Assembly (NCBI GenBank): GCA_002747255.1
Contig: PDUC01000029.1
Span: 40,961 to 104,960 of the forward strand
Origin: Acidobacteriota bacterium
GTDB lineage: Bacteria > Acidobacteriota > Holophagae > Acanthopleuribacterales > Acanthopleuribacteraceae
Length of the DNA: 64,000 bases
Direction of reading: 5' to 3'
Shown: piece by piece, positions 26,973 to 35,432 of the stretch
How positions within the stretch are numbered: position 1 is the stretch's first letter
How the letters are laid out: each line of letters begins with the position of its first letter
Translations under genes and position numbers: made by a program
Notes under the pieces: model-generated
The model's database searches: none
What the model was told of the DNA's origin: nothing
The model's input: the letters and a program-made list of their open reading frames with translations, nothing else

Positions 26973-27743
26973 ATGGACAGATTGAATGGAGCGACACTTT
27001 CTGGATGCTGAATCAAATTCAAAGAGACAGCCACCGAGCCGTAAGTCACCGTTGGCCACTTCAAACCGGGTTCGGTTTAAAGTCAGAAAGCCATCCAAAA
27101 CAGCGGGGATTTTCATGCCGATGACAGAATCATAAGGGCCGGTCATACCGAGATCGGTCATGAATCCAGTGTGTTGATTGAGGATACGGGCATCATTGGT
27201 GGGTACGTGTGTATGCGTTCCCCAAACGGCGGAGGCGCGTTCTGCCAAATACCATCCCATGGCCTGCTTTTCTGATGTGGCCTCAGCGTGAAAATCAACC
27301 AGGGTAATATGATCTTTTTCCTGCCCATTGAACCAGTTATCCGCAGCCCTGAATGGGCAGTCATAGGGCTTCATAAAAACTCTGCCGATTAAATTGATCA
27401 CCTTGATCACCACACCGGAAGCGGTTGTAAAACAGGCTTGATCCTGGCCTGGTGAACCTGGTGGAAAATTCATGGGCCGAATCAAGTCGGGTGTATCGTC
27501 AATCCATGTTCTGGTCTCAGGTTTATCGTATATGTGGTTCCCCGATGTCATTAAGTCCACACCGTGGCGCTTCAACTCGCTGTAAACCTTATGGGTGATG
27601 CCAAAACCGCCCGCGGCGTTTTCAATATTAGCGACGACGCAGTCCAGTTCCCACTTGCTTTTTATTGCGGGAAGGAACTCTCTTATGATTCGTCTGCCTG
27701 GTCTTCCCAATACATCCCCAATGCTCAGTACTTTTACAGTCAT
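26934..27743 (-). CDS. ymdB: YmdB-family metallophosphoesterase
   Basis: Calcineurin-like phosphoesterase of 269 residues; the Bacillus YmdB relative hydrolyses 2',3'-cyclic nucleotides and affects biofilm and motility choices. Metal ligands can be seen in order: SIGDVLGRPG (Asp8 region), ANIENAAGG, TSGNHIYD, LVDFHAEATSEK and GTHTHVPT. ATG 27743 opens the frame. It is the last gene of the minus-strand run that starts with tRNA-Val, downstream of the 6S RNA. The 3' end overlaps the prepilin peptidase homologue. Confidence 0.9.
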   Translation of the reverse strand: MTVKVLSIGDVLGRPGRRIIREFLPAIKSKWELDCVVANIENAAGGFGITHKVYSELKRHGVDLMTSGNHIYDKPETRTWIDDTPDLIRPMNFPPGSPGQDQACFTTASGVVIKVINLIGRVFMKPYDCPFRAADNWFNGQEKDHITLVDFHAEATSEKQAMGWYLAERASAVWGTHTHVPTNDARILNQHTGFMTDLGMTGPYDSVIGMKIPAVLDGFLTLNRTRFEVANGDLRLGGCLFEFDSASRKCRSIQSVHLSYQDLEAEIAE

Positions 27744-27867
27744 AATTTACCTTTCATGCCGAAGAGGAGCTACCCCGGCGGAATCGGGGTATCGTAAACT
27801 GCTGGAAAGTGGAGGCTTACCAGCAATTCGTCCTGTTCGACAAGGGATAGCTTCATTTTTTACGATA

Positions 27868-28064
27868 AAAACCCCCCATTCGCGCTATGGTCATACAATT
27901 GAACCTGGTTCTCCAGGTGGGCGCCCATCTGATCCACTTTAGGCTCCCCTCTTCATAGCATTGCGGAAAATGCCATGGAGGGTATGCTCACCGCTTAGCC
28001 AGGGCTCCCGAAATTAAAGTGTTGGTTCCGGATTGCTTTTTCCATAGTTCTCCGAATGAGGGGC
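27868..28064 (-). ncRNA. ssrS: 6S RNA
   Basis: Regulatory RNA that mimics an open promoter and binds sigma-70 RNA polymerase. On the minus strand, the closing stem pairs 28063-28042 (CCCC, CATTCG, CTATGG) with 27890-27872 (CCATAG, CGAATG, GGGG). The family signature GCGGTGAGCAT lies at 27994-27984, about 70 bases from the 5' end as in E. coli. An apical hairpin (CATGGCATT / AATGCTATG) and GGAGCCTAAAGTGG follow, then a 3'-side hairpin CCTGG-AGAA-CCAGG. A T-run after the closing stem looks like the terminator. The gene lies just after zapA, a common 6S location, but here its 5' fifty or so bases overlap the zapA end. Confidence 0.85.
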
Positions 28065-28355
28065 ATTCGGTTTTTCAAACGCCTGCTCAAGAATATTGAG
28101 CAGTTCCATCTCTCTATTTAAGAACGCTTGTCTCTGTTCGTCAAGCTCCTTTTTTTTCTGACAAACTTCATCAGCAAATGTAATGGCAGTGAGAACGGCA
28201 TTTCTCAAAGAGTCAATGGTTTGAGTGGAGCTGGAAATATCCCGCATTCTTTCATCAACCATTCTGGCTATTTCCTGTACCGTTTCAGGTGAGGAAGTGG
28301 AGCGCAAGGTGTATTCATTTCCCATAATTTTTATTTTACAGACATTATGAGTCAT
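28014..28355 (-). CDS. zapA: Cell division protein ZapA
   Basis: Small cytosolic FtsZ-ring stabiliser, 113 residues. The N-terminal beta/alpha head is IKIMGNEYTLRSTSSPETVQ, with the conserved ARMVDERMRDI helix. The C-terminal helix forms a coiled coil (about 60-95, FADEVCQKKKELDEQRQAFL). The last 18 residues (from about PNAPHSENY) are an extra polar tail whose codons also form the 5' arm of the 6S RNA. ATG 28355 overlaps the end of the preceding coiled-coil gene by 11 bases. Confidence 0.88.
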   Translation of the reverse strand: MTHNVCKIKIMGNEYTLRSTSSPETVQEIARMVDERMRDISSSTQTIDSLRNAVLTAITFADEVCQKKKELDEQRQAFLNREMELLNILEQAFEKPNAPHSENYGKSNPEPTL

Positions 28356-28623
28356 ATTCCAAAATCTCTTCCAGCGATCGCAGTTTTTTTAACAAAACGT
28401 TCAGTTTTTTGGCCAGTTTCTTGCGCTCCGTTTCCAGATGCCTCAGACGATATCTCTCTGCTGTTGAGCTGCTCTCACTTTTTTGCAAGGCAGCAATGGT
28501 TTTTCTGAGTTTCCCGATTTCTATGTCCCTGGAACCCATGGCTTGCCTCAATTCCTCGTTTTCAGCTTTTAGTTTCCTGAACTCTGTAACGAGATGAATC
28601 AGCCTGTGTTCAAGGTCATTCAT
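28345..28623 (-). CDS. Small coiled-coil protein, ZapB-like
   Basis: A 92-residue protein that is almost wholly coiled coil (heptads through LEHRLIHLVTEFRKLKAENEEL and RLRHLETERKKLAKKLNVLLKKL), without a membrane segment. Size, composition and position directly before zapA fit a ZapB-type division factor, but the sequence is low in information and homology cannot be shown by eye. ATG 28623 lies 3 bases after the pheT stop, and its end overlaps zapA by 11 bases, so pheT, this gene and zapA are probably translated in series. Confidence 0.7.
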   Translation of the reverse strand: MNDLEHRLIHLVTEFRKLKAENEELRQAMGSRDIEIGKLRKTIAALQKSESSSTAERYRLRHLETERKKLAKKLNVLLKKLRSLEEILEYDS

Positions 28624-28626
28624 GGA

Positions 28627-30636
28627 TTAACTCCTTATTTCGGCGTTGAATTCCTTTTTTACAGATTGAATCATGGATTCAATTTGCCCGTTGACTTCAT
28701 CACTTGTCAGTGTGCGATCTTCAGCACGGAAGATCAATCTGAAACCCAGACTCTTCTTACCCTTTGCGAGAGACTTGCCACTGTAGACATCGAATAATTC
28801 CATGGATTCCATGTTCACGAGGTCAAGTGATTGAATGTGCTCTGAAATTCTATCATATTTCACATCTTCATCCAGTACAAAAGCCATATCGATTTGAATG
28901 GAAGGGAAAGGGGAGAGTTTGAACAATTGTTTTTCGTGATTGGACAGGTGTTTCAGGAAATCCAGTTCCAACTCCATGACGATGACCGGTTCATCTGTAT
29001 TCAGCTCTTCCAGCAGTTCGCGTTTCAACGAACCGAACCAGCCGCATTCGCCGCCATTGATCTGGATGGCGAGAGCTTGCTGGGGGTCGAGCCCTGGCAA
29101 TTCTTTGGGCTGAGTCGTCAGGCCAGGCCACCCGAGTTCCGCTGCCAGGGTTTCCAGGATGCCTTTCATCTCATAGAAGGGATGGGCATTTGAAGTGTTC
29201 CACCAATTGGCTTTTTCCTTTGACTGGGTAATCAGGCAAGCCATATTGTAATGCTCCCCGTCCGACTTGAACACATGCCCCAGTTCAAATAACTTGAGGT
29301 TCTTCTGACCTCTGGAAATGTTCCTCTTGGCCACCTTGACGAGCTGAGGTTGAATGTTCCTTCTCAGAACCCCGCTGGACTCCGACATGGGATTGCGGAT
29401 TTCCACTGCCCTACCTGTACTCTGGAACATTTTCTCCTCTTTTTCAGAGAGAAAACTGTAAGTGAGAACTTCCTGCAGACACAGTTCCTTGAGTAAATTC
29501 CTGATTTTGGTTCGATGCAGCTCTTCTGGTTTGGGATGAAAATCAGAACCGGGCATGGCGGGCAGAGTAGAGGGAAGGATGTCGAGCCCTTTGAAGCGAA
29601 TAATCTCTTCAATGACATCGACCTCCCGAGTGACATCGACTTTGTATCCGGGAACCTTAAGTGCGAACACGCCATCGCTGTATTGGGGTTGAAAGTCCAT
29701 TCGTTCCAGGAGTGTTTGTATTTCGCCTTTGTCAAGTGTGATGCCCAGCAGAGCGTTTAACCGCTTGACTCTAAGGGTTACGTTGGCTCTTTTAAAGTCC
29801 TTGATTTTGTAATCGCGCAATCCTTTTACGGTAATATCAGGCTGTTCACGCTTCAGAAGGTACACAAATCTTCGGATAATGCGATCCATGGACTCTTCGT
29901 CGACTCCGCGTTCAAAACGGTGTTTGGCATCGGACTGAATGAGTGTCTTTTTGCCTGTGTGACGCACAGCCACCGGATTAAACATGGCGAGTTCCAGCAG
30001 GAGCGAATGGGTCTTTTCGCTCACTTCAGAGTTTTGGCCTCCCATGACACCTGCAAGGGCGATAGGTTTTTCCCGATCGGCAATGCAGAGCAGTTGATTG
30101 ACTTTGTGATTCTTGCCATCCAGGCTGGTGAGTTCCTCGCCTTCTCTGCCATAGCGAATCCTGATTTCCTTACCGTCAATCAGATCCGCGTCAAAGGCGT
30201 GAGAAGGGTGACCGAATTCCCAGAGCAGGAAATTGGTTAGATCGACAATAAGACCATGAGAGGTTTGTTCAATGCTGTCGAGTTTTTCTTTCAGCCATGC
30301 CGGTGAGGGCGTGTTCTTTGTGTTCTCGATGAGAACGCCCATGTATCTCCAGCAACCCTTTTCCTCTTCACTGGTGATCTTCCAGCCTTCCAGTTCACTC
30401 CAGTCGGCTGTGTCAACGGGCGGTGTAACCAGTTTCAAACCCGTTTTTACGGAGATTTCACGAGCCAGGCCGTAATGGCACATGGCATCAGGTCGATTCA
30501 CGGTATGCTCAATTTCAAGACCGTTTGTTCCTTCAACCTCTGTCTCGAGGCCTGTTTGATTTAAAATGCGAGCCGCCTCTTCCAGAGAGGGAGCCTCTTC
30601 CAGGTACTCTTTGATCCAATCGTAATTGAAATACAT
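28627..30636 (-). CDS. pheT: Phenylalanine-tRNA ligase beta subunit, short form
   Basis: Non-catalytic subunit of the (alpha-beta)2 synthetase, with the editing site and tRNA contacts. It has 669 residues against about 790 in E. coli. After the first 35 residues (WIKEYLEEAPSLEEAARILN, GLETEVEG) the sequence jumps to IEHTVNRPDAMCHYGLAREI, so the OB-fold tRNA-binding domain of about 110 residues is absent. The B3/B4 editing domain (VDLTNFLLWEFGHPSHAFDAD), B5 (VTREVDVIEEIIRFKG) and the C-terminal FDX-ACB domain (LSPFPSIQIDMAFVL, GKSLAKGKKSLGFRLIF) are present. It lies one base from pheS. Confidence 0.95.
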   Translation of the reverse strand: MYFNYDWIKEYLEEAPSLEEAARILNQTGLETEVEGTNGLEIEHTVNRPDAMCHYGLAREISVKTGLKLVTPPVDTADWSELEGWKITSEEEKGCWRYMGVLIENTKNTPSPAWLKEKLDSIEQTSHGLIVDLTNFLLWEFGHPSHAFDADLIDGKEIRIRYGREGEELTSLDGKNHKVNQLLCIADREKPIALAGVMGGQNSEVSEKTHSLLLELAMFNPVAVRHTGKKTLIQSDAKHRFERGVDEESMDRIIRRFVYLLKREQPDITVKGLRDYKIKDFKRANVTLRVKRLNALLGITLDKGEIQTLLERMDFQPQYSDGVFALKVPGYKVDVTREVDVIEEIIRFKGLDILPSTLPAMPGSDFHPKPEELHRTKIRNLLKELCLQEVLTYSFLSEKEEKMFQSTGRAVEIRNPMSESSGVLRRNIQPQLVKVAKRNISRGQKNLKLFELGHVFKSDGEHYNMACLITQSKEKANWWNTSNAHPFYEMKGILETLAAELGWPGLTTQPKELPGLDPQQALAIQINGGECGWFGSLKRELLEELNTDEPVIVMELELDFLKHLSNHEKQLFKLSPFPSIQIDMAFVLDEDVKYDRISEHIQSLDLVNMESMELFDVYSGKSLAKGKKSLGFRLIFRAEDRTLTSDEVNGQIESMIQSVKKEFNAEIRS

Positions 30637-30637
30637 C

Positions 30638-31651
30638 TCAACCCCTCCTGAACTGGTCTAGAAAACGCTTGTCATTTTGATAGAAAAGACGGATATCGGG
30701 AATGCCGAGTTTCAGCATGGCAACTCGCTCAATTCCTATTCCAAATGCGAAGCCCGTTAATTCGGGATCGTAATGAACTGCCTTGAAAACGTTGGGATCC
30801 ACCATGCCGCAACCCAGCACTTCAATCCAGGTGGATTGCTGGCAAACTCGGCAGCCATCCGCGCAGAAGGGGCATGTCACATCAACCTCAGCGCTGGGTT
30901 CTGTGAAGGGAAAGTAACTGGGACGCAGGCGGATGCGGGTTTGTTCTCCAAAGAGGTGCTTCGCGAATGCCTCCAGGGTTCCTTTCAAATGAGCAAAGGT
31001 AATGTGCTCACCGACAACCAGACCTTCCAACTGGTGGAACATGGGAGAGTGGGTGACATCGTCGTCCCGTCTGAAAACCTTTCCTGGGGCAATCATTCTA
31101 AAAGGCGGCTTGCGTTTTTCCATGTACCTGATCTGGACACCCGAAGTTTGCGTTCTGAGCAGAAGATCGTCATGGATGTAAAACGTGTCGGCGTCTTCCC
31201 TGGCGGGATGAAATTCAGGTGTATTCAGTGCTTCAAAATTGTAGAAGGTGTTTTCACATTCGGGTCCATCCGCGACGTCATAGCCCATGTTGAGGAAGAA
31301 CTGAACCATATCGTCCATGACCTGGTAAAGCGGGTGGAAGCTGCCGTGATCTGGAATGACTCCGGGGAGCGTTAAGTCCATGCCCGAACCCTTGCTCTTC
31401 TTTGTTGGTGTGTGATGGGGATGGTTCTTCAGTGCCAGTTCGACTTCTCTCTTAAAGAGATTGATTTCACGACCCATTTTCGGCTTGTGTTCCTTGGGAA
31501 CATGTCTCAGCTCAGCCAACAATTTGACAATGAGACCGTTTTTCCTGCTGGTGTACTGATTTTTTAGCTCGAGCCAGTCTTGATGTGACCCTGCTTTTGA
31601 TAATTGCTGCTCGAACAGGGTTTGTGCATCCTTGTAGTTCCACTGCTCCAT
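30638..31651 (-). CDS. pheS: Phenylalanine-tRNA ligase alpha subunit
   Basis: Catalytic class II subunit of 337 residues that charges tRNA-Phe. The N-terminal coiled coil (about 1-85) binds tRNA. Motif 1 is in HPLYQVMDDMVQFFLNMGYDV, motif 2 in RTQTSGVQIRYM through RRDDDVTHSPMFHQLEG, and motif 3 in GFAFGIGIERVAMLKLGIPD. The phenylalanine specificity region (FTEPSAEVDV, WIEVLGCGMV) is intact. ATG 31651 has AGGAGG just upstream. A strong terminator lies between rplT and pheS, so pheST may be partly uncoupled from the ribosomal genes or controlled there. Confidence 0.96.
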   Translation of the reverse strand: MEQWNYKDAQTLFEQQLSKAGSHQDWLELKNQYTSRKNGLIVKLLAELRHVPKEHKPKMGREINLFKREVELALKNHPHHTPTKKSKGSGMDLTLPGVIPDHGSFHPLYQVMDDMVQFFLNMGYDVADGPECENTFYNFEALNTPEFHPAREDADTFYIHDDLLLRTQTSGVQIRYMEKRKPPFRMIAPGKVFRRDDDVTHSPMFHQLEGLVVGEHITFAHLKGTLEAFAKHLFGEQTRIRLRPSYFPFTEPSAEVDVTCPFCADGCRVCQQSTWIEVLGCGMVDPNVFKAVHYDPELTGFAFGIGIERVAMLKLGIPDIRLFYQNDKRFLDQFRRG

Positions 31652-31678
31652 CTGCTTCCTCCTGCATGTTGAAATCCT

Positions 31679-31709
31679 AAAAAAAAAACCGGTTGAAACC
31701 GGTTTTTTT
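31679..31709 (-). terminator. Rho-independent terminator between rplT and pheS
   Basis: AACCGGTT (31687-31694), loop GA, AACCGGTT (31697-31704), flanked by an A-run on one side and a T-run on the other, so it is symmetric and could work in both directions. On the minus strand it ends the rplT message or serves as an attenuator ahead of pheS. Confidence 0.85.
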
Positions 31710-31732
31710 ATGTCTTATTCAAAGGTTGTAAT

Positions 31733-32086
31733 TTAAGCTGCTTGACGCGCCTTTTCAACTAGAACCCTGAAAGACTCAGGGTCGGTAAAAGCGATGTGGG
31801 CAAGCGATTTTCTGTCCAGCTCGATACCTGCTTTCTTGAGTCCACCCATAAAAGTGGAATAGCTCATTTCATGTAAGCGCGCTGCCGCATTGATACGGGT
31901 AATCCAGAGCTTTCTGAAGTCTCGCTTTTTCCTTCTGCGGTCCCTGTAACTGAACAGCAGGGAACGATCAACAGCTTCTTTGGCATAACGGTAAAGGTTT
32001 TTCTTGAATCCGAAAAAACCTTTGGTGATTTTTAAGTACTTTTTGCGCTTGACGCGTCTTTTTGATCCTCTTTTGACTCGAGACAT
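31733..32086 (-). CDS. rplT: 50S ribosomal protein L20
   Basis: Primary 23S rRNA-binding protein needed early in 50S assembly, 117 residues. The basic N-terminal extension (SRVKRGSKRRVKRKKYLKI) is followed by the conserved GFFGFKKNLYRYAKEAV and RRRKKRDFRKLWITRINAAA, and the C-terminal globular domain YSTFMGGLKKAGIELDRK. It stands in the standard infC-rpmI-rplT order. In other bacteria L20 represses this operon; no clear L20 leader structure was recognised here. Confidence 0.97.
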   Translation of the reverse strand: MSRVKRGSKRRVKRKKYLKITKGFFGFKKNLYRYAKEAVDRSLLFSYRDRRRKKRDFRKLWITRINAAARLHEMSYSTFMGGLKKAGIELDRKSLAHIAFTDPESFRVLVEKARQAA

Positions 32087-32151
32087 TTAACTACTTCTCC
32101 TTAAAGTAACTGGATGATAGTGGGCTCTTGGCCACTTTAAACGGGGTTTAC

Positions 32152-32349
32152 TTACTGACTGGGCATCATGGCTACAACGCGTTTGTGATCGCTGTTGTCA
32201 ACCAGTCCCGTTTGTCCTAGATTGTGCTTTCTTTTTGCTGATTTCTTGGTGAGGATGTGGCTTTTATAGGCTTTTTTCCTTTTTATTTTGCCGGTTCCTG
32301 TAAAAGAAAAACGCTTGGCAGCACCTCGGTGTGTCTTTAATTTTGGCAC
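32152..32349 (-). CDS. rpmI: 50S ribosomal protein L35
   Basis: Small basic ribosomal protein of 65 residues. It starts [13 protein letters not shown] and carries the family segments [20 protein letters not shown] and KRKHNLG. It lies 17 bases after infC and 65 bases before rplT. Length and order are normal. Confidence 0.96.
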   Translation of the reverse strand: MPKLKTHRGAAKRFSFTGTGKIKRKKAYKSHILTKKSAKRKHNLGQTGLVDNSDHKRVVAMMPSQ

Positions 32350-32366
32350 TTTTTCTTTTCCTTTCT

Positions 32367-32906
32367 TTAGTTTTTACCTGGTTTTTCAGGTGGTTTGGGG
32401 GCCAGTGTCATCCACATTCGATTGCCTTCCATTGCTGGATGTTTTTCAACATTAGCGAGGTCACTCAAGGCTTCGCGAACTCGTTGCATCACTTTCATGC
32501 CGAGATCCTTGTGAGCCATTTCACGACCGCGAAAGTGGACGAAGGCTCTCACTTTATCGCCCTTTTCCAGAAATTTTCGCAGGTTTTTAACTTTAAAGTT
32601 AAAATCATGCTCATCAATTCTGGGTCGGAACTTCATTTCCTTAACCTGGAAGGTCTTTTGCTTTTTCCTGGCATCCTGACTCTTCTTTTTCTGTTGGAAA
32701 ACGAATTTTCCGTAGTTCATGATCCTGCAAACAGGAGGTTTGGCCTGAGGAGATACTTCAACAAGGTCCAGACCCGCTTCTTCCGCTCTGTGAAGAGCTT
32801 CTTTTGCCGATATGATTCCGATCATCTGGCCTTCTGGTCCTATGACTCGTAACTCGGCTGCATTTATCTGGTGCCCAATGCGGTGTTTTTCCTTCTTTTT
32901 GCTCAA
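32367..32906 (-). CDS. infC: Translation initiation factor IF-3
   Basis: Binds the 30S subunit, keeps it free of 50S and checks the initiator tRNA-start codon pairing; 179 residues. The N-terminal domain has [18 protein letters not shown] and [23 protein letters not shown]; the C-terminal domain has [20 protein letters not shown] and [14 protein letters not shown]. The start is TTG 32906 behind GGAGG, and there is no in-frame ATG nearby. A rare start codon is expected because infC is classically self-regulated through a poor start (AUU in E. coli). A tRNA-Val gene lies 45 bases upstream on the same strand. Confidence 0.95.
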   Translation of the reverse strand: MSKKKEKHRIGHQINAAELRVIGPEGQMIGIISAKEALHRAEEAGLDLVEVSPQAKPPVCRIMNYGKFVFQQKKKSQDARKKQKTFQVKEMKFRPRIDEHDFNFKVKNLRKFLEKGDKVRAFVHFRGREMAHKDLGMKVMQRVREALSDLANVEKHPAMEGNRMWMTLAPKPPEKPGKN

Positions 32907-32951
32907 TATTCCTCCATGTCAACAACGTGAAAATAAAGTGAGTGATGATGA

Positions 32952-33026
32952 TGGTAGGCGCGGGCGGTTTCGAACCGCCGACTTCTACCTTGTCAAGGTA
33001 GCGCTCTCCCCCTGAGCTACGCGCCT
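32952..33026 (-). tRNA. tRNA-Val (anticodon GAC)
   Basis: 75-base cloverleaf on the minus strand. Acceptor AGGCGCG pairs with CGCGCCT, the D arm is GCTC...GAGC, the anticodon stem CTACC/GGTAG holds loop TTGACAA with anticodon GAC, and the T arm is GGCGG-TTCGAAA-CCGCC. The discriminator A and CCA are encoded. It leads the infC operon and is probably transcribed with it. Confidence 0.96.
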
Positions 33027-33054
33027 TTAGATCCACATCACACAGGTAGCGAAC

Positions 33055-33081
33055 ATTATCATTCCATATCGCTTTAGTCAA
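33055..33081 (-). promoter_or_regulatory. Candidate promoter for tRNA-Val and the infC operon
   Basis: On the minus strand TTGACT (33081-33076), a 15-base spacer and GATAAT (33060-33055). The spacer is short; shifting two bases gives TAATGT at the ideal 17. It lies about 30 bases before the tRNA. Confidence 0.45.
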
Positions 33082-33267
33082 GGCTAAAAATCCAAATAAT
33101 TAGCGCAAAACAATGGATAGAACGAGTTGTGTCTCACTCAACCTCGAGTTCCCTGACGCCCGCTGGGTCTTTGCTTCAGCAATAGGGCGAATCATCACTT
33201 GAATATCCCTTGAAAATGAGGTTTAATGCAATTCCCTAATTATAAGACCATGAAAGGAAAGCAAAAC

Positions 33268-34375
33268 ATGTTGGACCAACTTCTTCGATCATTAGACGAA
33301 CAGAAAAAACGCGTGACGCGCATAAGGAGGTATCTTTGACCCGGATCGCAATCGTCTGCGCATCGAAGAACTGGAGCATTTGAGTGCCGCTCCAGACTTT
33401 TGGGATGACGGCGAAAAAGCCCAGGCTCTCATGCGCGAGAGAAATCTTCTGCTGGAAGATATCGCCCTGGCAAAAAAGTTTGATAATTTTGAAGATGAGC
33501 TGGAAATCTACAAAGAAATGTTGAGTGACGGTGATGATGTCACAAAAGACTACGAAACCTGCCTCGAATCGTACTATGAGCTCGTGGCTGAGACGGAACT
33601 TCGCATGATGCTGTCGGGCCCGCATGACAAAGCCAATGCTATTTTGACCATTCACCCGGGTGCGGGTGGTACGGAAAGTCAGGATTGGGCCAGTATGCTG
33701 TACAGAATGTATCTCCGATACGGTGAAAACAATGGATTCAAGGTCAAAATTCTGGAATACATGGATGGTGAAGAGGCCGGCATCAAATCCGCCACGCTTT
33801 ACCTTGAAGGTCCTTATGCCTATGGTTATTTAAAAGCGGAATCCGGTGTGCATCGACTGGTCCGCATTTCTCCCTTCGATTCTTCAAAGAGAAGACACAC
33901 TTCTTTCACCAGTGTCCATGTCACCCCTGAGATCGAGGATGACACCGAAGTGGTGATCGAAGACAAGGATTTGCGAGTGGATACCTATCGCGCTTCCGGC
34001 GCCGGTGGTCAGCACATCAATAAAACCGATTCTGCCATTCGTATTACCCACCTTCCCACCGGTATTGTCGTGCAATGTCAGAACGAACGATCACAGCACA
34101 AAAACCGCGCTTCTGCCATGAAGGTGCTGCGGTCCAGACTGGCACAAGTTCAGGAAGAGGAGCGTCGGAAAGAAATGGAAGACATGGCCGACGAGAAAAT
34201 GGAAATAGGTTGGGGAAGCCAAATAAGAAGCTATGTTCTCCACCCGTACCGCATGGTAAAAGACCATCGTACCAACGAGGAAACCGGCTCACCGGAAAAA
34301 GTACTCGACGGCGACCTAAAAGACTTCATCCGCGCTTACCTCTTGAAAAGGGGAAGCGAAGAGGGCGCTGAATAG
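33268..34375 (+). CDS. prfB: Peptide chain release factor 2, programmed +1 frameshift
   Basis: Releases finished proteins at UGA and UAA. The gene is join(33268..33336, 33338..34375), 368 residues, like E. coli RF2. ATG 33268 (AAAGGAAAG upstream) opens a 23-codon first frame that ends CTT TGA C. Slipping +1 at CTT reads GAC and continues through NRLRIEELE to the stop at 34373-34375. The codon-recognition loop SPF is in RISPFDSSKRRHTS and the catalytic GGQ in SGAGGQHINKTDSA. UGA is the stop that RF2 itself reads, so low RF2 raises frameshifting: autoregulation. Reading only the second frame would lose the true start. Confidence 0.95.
33325..33340 (+). promoter_or_regulatory. prfB recoding site
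   Basis: Internal Shine-Dalgarno AGGAGG (33325-33330), then TAT CTT TGA C. Spacing and the CTT-TGA-C shift core are identical to the classical prfB site, apart from A instead of G in the third AGGGGG position after AG. Confidence 0.93.
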
Positions 34376-34493
34376 AAGAGCGCAGGGCTTCAAAGGGCAG
34401 CCAATCGGTCGCGCGGTTCAAGCGGGTCTGTTTTTTAAGTTACAATCTTAAAACTTTCATTTTCCCGCAAAGAACCGCAAAAACAATCCGTTT

Positions 34494-35432
34494 TCAGTTA
34501 GCATCGTAGGGATATTTACCGGTTATTACAGGGGGTTCCTTGCCTTTTTTGATCAAGCTGTGCGCTTCAAGAGTCACGGCGTGGTCGTTCTCTCTCGCTG
34601 CGATCTTTGCCAGAGCTGTTTTAGCTTGCTCGTTGTCAATTTCCGCCAGCACATGAACCAGCATTTTTCTTGATTCAACAGCAGGGAATTCGCTGTAGAA
34701 GTTGATGACAGCGTCTTCAATGGGCGATACGGCGGCGTTGCCCAGCCGCTTTAATCCAAACATAGCGGCGGTGCGTGTTTCAGGTGCCTCTTCAGAATTG
34801 ACAGCTTCTATCAAAATGGGAATACACGTTTCATCGCCCATGTTTGCAAGTGCCTGAATGGCGTCATCTCGCGCGTCTACAATATGGCTGGCAGTAATTA
34901 AAGCCTCTGTAGCAGAGGGGTCACCAATTGAACCAAGTGCCCTGGCCGCCATGTTGCGGTAGATCCAATGTTCTTCTAAATTGAGCAGAGCTTCAGTGAT
35001 GATGGGTACTGCCGATTTGGCTTTCAAGGCTCCAAGTGCGGGGATAATGGCACCTGCAAACCCATCGCCTTCCTGAAAATCTTTTCTCAAGAGTCTTATG
35101 AGTGGGTCCACAGCACGGGTATCTCCTCTGTCACCTATGGCCATGATCAAATCCATTTTGACCAATCCGTCAATCTGATCCTGTTCCAGAAGGGAAAGCA
35201 GGAAAGGCAAGATGTCGTCTTCTTTGGATTGAGCGCATACTTCCAGTTGCTCTTGAAAAGCAGTCTGATCACCGCTTGCGATACTTTCCATGAGCCCGCT
35301 GCAAATCTCCGGTACTTGTTCGGGTGTGAAAGATGGTGTATCGGGTTGTTCCTTATTCTGCTGGACGAGCGGGCTTGGATCTGGGGTACAGGATATTAAA
35401 ATCAGAGTGATTATACAGAGTGGTATTTTCAC
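34494..35432 (-). CDS. HEAT-repeat lipoprotein
   Basis: A 312-residue lipoprotein. From GTG 35432 (AGGAGG 6 bases upstream) the signal KIPLCIITLILISC ends in lipobox LISC with Cys15. A Pro/Gln-rich spacer follows, then about six HEAT/PBS-lyase-type helical repeats from about 90 to 290 (IMAIGDRGDTRAVDPLIRLL, AARALGSIGDPSATEALI, ALANMGDETCIPILIEAV, MFGLKRLGNAAVSPIEDAV). Such repeats bind partner proteins. The frame stays open to 35576, but the upstream part looks non-coding and would bury the signal peptide. It is convergent with prfB. Partner and role are unknown. Confidence 0.82.
   Translation of the reverse strand: MKIPLCIITLILISCTPDPSPLVQQNKEQPDTPSFTPEQVPEICSGLMESIASGDQTAFQEQLEVCAQSKEDDILPFLLSLLEQDQIDGLVKMDLIMAIGDRGDTRAVDPLIRLLRKDFQEGDGFAGAIIPALGALKAKSAVPIITEALLNLEEHWIYRNMAARALGSIGDPSATEALITASHIVDARDDAIQALANMGDETCIPILIEAVNSEEAPETRTAAMFGLKRLGNAAVSPIEDAVINFYSEFPAVESRKMLVHVLAEIDNEQAKTALAKIAARENDHAVTLEAHSLIKKGKEPPVITGKYPYDAN

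Noticed and set aside
33380-34375. prfB as a single uninterrupted frame, or as a gene broken by a frameshift
   Set aside because: The upstream frame, the internal AGGAGG and CTT-TGA-C at exact spacing show programmed recoding, not damage.
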